Assembly (NCBI GenBank): GCA_043821485.1
Contig: JBDRCU010000027.1
Coordinates: 1-16,658, forward strand
Source: JBDRCU01 sp043821485
GTDB lineage: Bacteria; Patescibacteriota; Minisyncoccia; 2-02-FULL-40-12; IGHO2-01-FULL-4-A
Length of the DNA stretch: 16,658 bases
Direction: 5' to 3'
Within the stretch, counting starts at the first letter, position 1; each line of letters starts with the position of its first letter. Positions 15,301 to 16,658 of the stretch are shown in pieces. The position numbers and the translations under genes are program-made. The notes under the pieces were generated by a model. That model was not told the origin of the DNA, searched no databases, and was given only the letters and a program-made list of their open reading frames with translations.

Positions 15301-15349
15301 GTGTTCGGGAATTCGGAAAGTTGAACAGGTGTGTTCGGAATTCTGAACG
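15301..15349 (-). promoter_or_regulatory. GTTC/GAAC motif array, second copy
   Basis: This holds GTGTTC at 15301-15306, GAAAGTTGAA at 15316-15325, GAACA at 15323-15327 and the near-palindrome GTTCGGAATTCTGAAC at 15333-15348. It aligns with the array at 6971-7018. GAAAGTTGAA starts 79 nt from the sigma-54 promoter in both places, although the DNA between array and promoter is not similar. It is probably the binding site of the same activator. Confidence 0.68.
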
Positions 15350-15374
15350 TGGGGGAGGGATTGTTAAGTTGATG

Positions 15375-15447
15375 ACTTATTATCTTTATCGAACTGAGAA
15401 AGAAGTGCGTAAATAATGGCGAAATACCCACCTTTTGGTTATCCGAC
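15375..15447 (-). repeat. Degenerate ~72-nt repeat, copy B (inverted relative to 7174-7245)
   Basis: The minus strand of 15425-15447 matches 7174-7196 with two mismatches, and weaker similarity extends to 15375. It lies inside the extra segment of about 180 nt that separates this kinase's stop codon from the GTTC/GAAC array; the copy-2 remnant lacks that segment. Confidence 0.6.
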
Positions 15448-15456
15448 GATGTGTTT

Positions 15457-15529
15457 AAAAAAGGTGTCGGACGCTTTTGTGGCTGCAACTTCTTGTATTA
15501 TAAGTGATAAAAAGGGTCCGACACTTTTT
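15457..15529 (-). terminator. Large stem-loop after the kinase gene, possible terminator
   Basis: The arms GTGTCGGAC (15464-15472) and GTCCGACAC (15516-15524) are perfectly complementary, and A/T-rich flanks extend the pairing. The loop is about 43 nt. On the minus strand, the direction of the kinase that stops at 15540, the second arm is followed by C and a run of six T, as in an intrinsic terminator. The long loop makes a repeat-element origin equally possible. Confidence 0.5.
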
Positions 15530-15539
15530 GCTGATTGTG

Positions 15540-16658
15540 TCACATCTCTTTTGCTATCACCGAATCGGCGCCGGCGGAGAGGGCGGCGGCGCGGATATCA
15601 TCGTCGTGGGCATGGCCGGTGCACATGTGGATTTCTTTTATGCCCTTGGTGCGAAGATAATTTATGACATCGATGCCGGTCTTGGCAGAGCCTTCGTAGT
15701 TATAATCCACTATGGCAACGTCCGCTTCATCATAATTTAACCCGCCATTTGAGGTCATGCTCTCATATGAATCTGCTTCACCTACTACAGTGCCGCCGTT
15801 GTCACGCACGATCCTTCGCCACCTAAGCCTTATATCTGCATCGTCGTCTATTAATATGAACCGCTTACCATCACACTTGATCTCAGGATCATTACGATAA
15901 CCCTTAGCCTCCTCCCCTTTGTAAGGGGAGGGTTGGGTGGGGTAGGCCTGATCTACCTCCCCCGGCCCCTCCTTACAAAGGAGGGGTGAACATTCAACCA
16001 CGCACTCCGGTATCCTTATCGTAAACATCGTACCTTTACCTAGTTCGCTCTCAACATCAATACTACCGCCATGCGCCTCAACCACCTGCTTGCAATAAGC
16101 AAGACCAAGCCCTGTGCCGCCTTTCTTTCCCTTGGTGAAAAAACTGTCGAACACATGAGACAGGTCCTCGGCTGAAATGCCTTTGCCGTTGTCTTTTACT
16201 GTTATCGTAAGTTCCCCTCCTTTGTAAGGAGGGGCAGGGGGAGGTAGATCGCGCACAACTTCTGCCCTCACCACAACTTCTCCACGCCCTCCATCAATTG
16301 CCTGAATGGCGTTGTTTACAAGATTTACCAGCACCCGCTCCATGCGATAAGCATCGATGTTTGCTAAGATGTGTTTATCGAGTTCACAGCGCACAGTTAC
16401 ACCACTTTCTGCAGCTCTTTTCTTTGTTTCGGAAATAACGTTATCGCATATCAGCTTTTTGACATCATGCTGTGTTCTCTCAACCTTGCTGGCCTTTGAA
16501 TAGTCCACCAGATCATCCGCCATATGAAGCAGCTTATCCACGCTGCGCTGCGCCGCTGCCTGGTATTCCTTCATTTCAGGGTCATCATCAGCACCAGGCA
16601 TCGCCACATACCCCTTGAGCACTGAAAGCGGAGAGCGCATATCGTGGGCGACGTGGGA
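15540..16658 (-). CDS. Hybrid histidine kinase, C-terminal part (cut by window edge)
   Basis: The reading frame is open to the right edge, so this is the C-terminal 372 residues of a longer gene. It begins inside the phospho-acceptor motif (SHVAHDMRSPL) and continues through the ATPase domain (NLVNNAIQA, DNGKGIS, GGTGLGLAYC) to a complete receiver domain (LIDDDAD, IVDYNYEG, MCTGH, VIAKEM-stop). The receiver differs from that of the kinase at 9283 at only about five positions by eye. The ATPase-receiver linker carries a double palindromic repeat and the ATPase domain a single one, both in frame. Its sensor region lies outside the window. Downstream come a stem-loop, the GTTC/GAAC array and the sigma-54 promoter of the MFS operon. 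Confidence 0.93.
   Translation of the reverse strand, partial: SHVAHDMRSPLSVLKGYVAMPGADDDPEMKEYQAAAQRSVDKLLHMADDLVDYSKASKVERTQHDVKKLICDNVISETKKRAAESGVTVRCELDKHILANIDAYRMERVLVNLVNNAIQAIDGGRGEVVVRAEVVRDLPPPAPPYKGGELTITVKDNGKGISAEDLSHVFDSFFTKGKKGGTGLGLAYCKQVVEAHGGSIDVESELGKGTMFTIRIPECVVECSPLLCKEGPGEVDQAYPTQPSPYKGEEAKGYRNDPEIKCDGKRFILIDDDADIRLRWRRIVRDNGGTVVGEADSYESMTSNGGLNYDEADVAIVDYNYEGSAKTGIDVINYLRTKGIKEIHMCTGHAHDDDIRAAALSAGADSVIAKEM
15547..15612 (-). repeat. Receiver-end repeat, copy 4 (66-nt core)
   Basis: The same 66-nt core as at 618-683, 7035-7100 and 9323-9388, here in its full kinase context. With the copy-2 remnant it also shares the bases just outside the gene (ATTGTGTCA before the core on the plus strand), so those two copies share the native 3' end. 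Confidence 0.9.
15909..15987. repeat. Double palindromic repeat in kinase linker, copy 4
   Basis: Two palindromic units lie head to head (CTCCCCTTTGTAAGGGGAG, then a GGGTGGGGTAGG segment, then CCCCTCCTTACAAAGGAGGGG-type sequence). They are in frame between the ATPase and receiver domains and are translated as a Pro/Tyr/Lys/Gly-rich stretch. The kinase at 9283 has a shorter, partly different insert at the same point. Confidence 0.75.
16213..16250. repeat. Palindromic repeat in kinase ATPase domain, copy 4
   Basis: A hairpin with 9-bp arms (CCCCTCCTT and AAGGAGGGG, 16214-16234) and a G-rich tail is inserted in frame, giving DLPPPAPPYKGGE between two beta strands of the ATPase domain. It occupies the same loop as the insert at 9962-10011 but has a different sequence. 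Confidence 0.75.

Noticed and set aside
15301..15349. GTTC/GAAC array as a Gram-positive-type LexA (SOS) box
   Set aside because: The SOS consensus has GAAC-N4-GTTC. The closest arrangement here is GAAC-N6-GTTC, no SOS genes are present, and the conserved 79-nt distance to a sigma-54 promoter fits an enhancer site better.
618..15612. The 66-nt core as an integron attC or phage att site
   Set aside because: It is explained first by coding sequence of a receiver domain, and no integrase gene is visible. I kept it only as an open question within the cassette finding.
15416..15740. Plus-strand arginine/glycine-rich frames at the end of the second kinase
   Set aside because: They come from the antisense of the GC-rich receiver end and from repeat sequence. 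The minus-strand kinase explains the region.
9684..16250. Palindromic repeats as a CRISPR array
   Set aside because: Units are few, irregularly placed, translated within kinase genes, and lack regular unique spacers.

Overview
The window looks like chromosomal DNA from an uncultured Gram-negative bacterium. The evidence is several sigma-54 (RpoN) type promoters, hybrid two-component kinases, an exported matrixin-like protease with a signal peptide, and abundant short palindromic repeats of a kind seen in Omnitrophota, Nitrospirota and deltaproteobacterial genomes. The phylum is a guess. Most of the window is AT-rich. The catalytic cores of the histidine kinases are visibly more GC-rich than what surrounds them.

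Layout, left to right. (1) 1-560: a HEPN/MNT toxin-antitoxin pair on the minus strand, with the MNT gene cut by the left edge. (2) 611-6867: a tight minus-strand operon of six genes: MurG-like glycosyltransferase, Gfo/Idh/MocA dehydrogenase, DegT/StrS aminotransferase, Nudix hydrolase, archaeal-type UMP-kinase-like kinase and sodium:solute symporter. Neighbours overlap by 4-8 nt or nearly touch. The content suggests synthesis of an amino-sugar or aminocyclitol glycoside, with uptake of a precursor. (3) 6868-7448: a regulatory region with a sigma-54 promoter for the operon, an upstream GTTC/GAAC motif array, a remnant of a kinase receiver domain, and a second, plus-strand sigma-54 promoter. (4) 7449-8831: an exported metzincin protease. 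(5) 8874-14923: a minus-strand operon of MFS transporter, methyltransferase, GNAT acetyltransferase, LivJ-like binding protein, hybrid histidine kinase and cupin. (6) 14924-15539: an intergenic region with a 159-bp inverted-repeat element, a sigma-54 promoter, the same GTTC/GAAC array and a large stem-loop. (7) 15540-16658: the 3' part of a second hybrid kinase, nearly identical in its core to the first.

The unifying observation is that the last part of the kinase receiver-domain sequence occurs four times in the same orientation. It is fused to the end of the symporter (618-683), stands alone as a remnant (7028-7153), and ends the two kinase genes (9323 and 15540). A 66-nt core is common to all four, and unrelated DNA begins immediately on one or both sides of it. 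Two copies (7028 and 15540) are followed by the same GTTC/GAAC array and then, at exactly the same spacing, by a sigma-54 promoter that reads into a different operon. The region therefore looks like a series of sigma-54 operons exchanged as cassettes between kinase 3' ends and placed under one common activator. That shared control is the main reason to suspect that the sugar/cyclitol operon and the transport/tailoring operon belong to one regulon, possibly one small-molecule or surface-glycan pathway. The product is not known.
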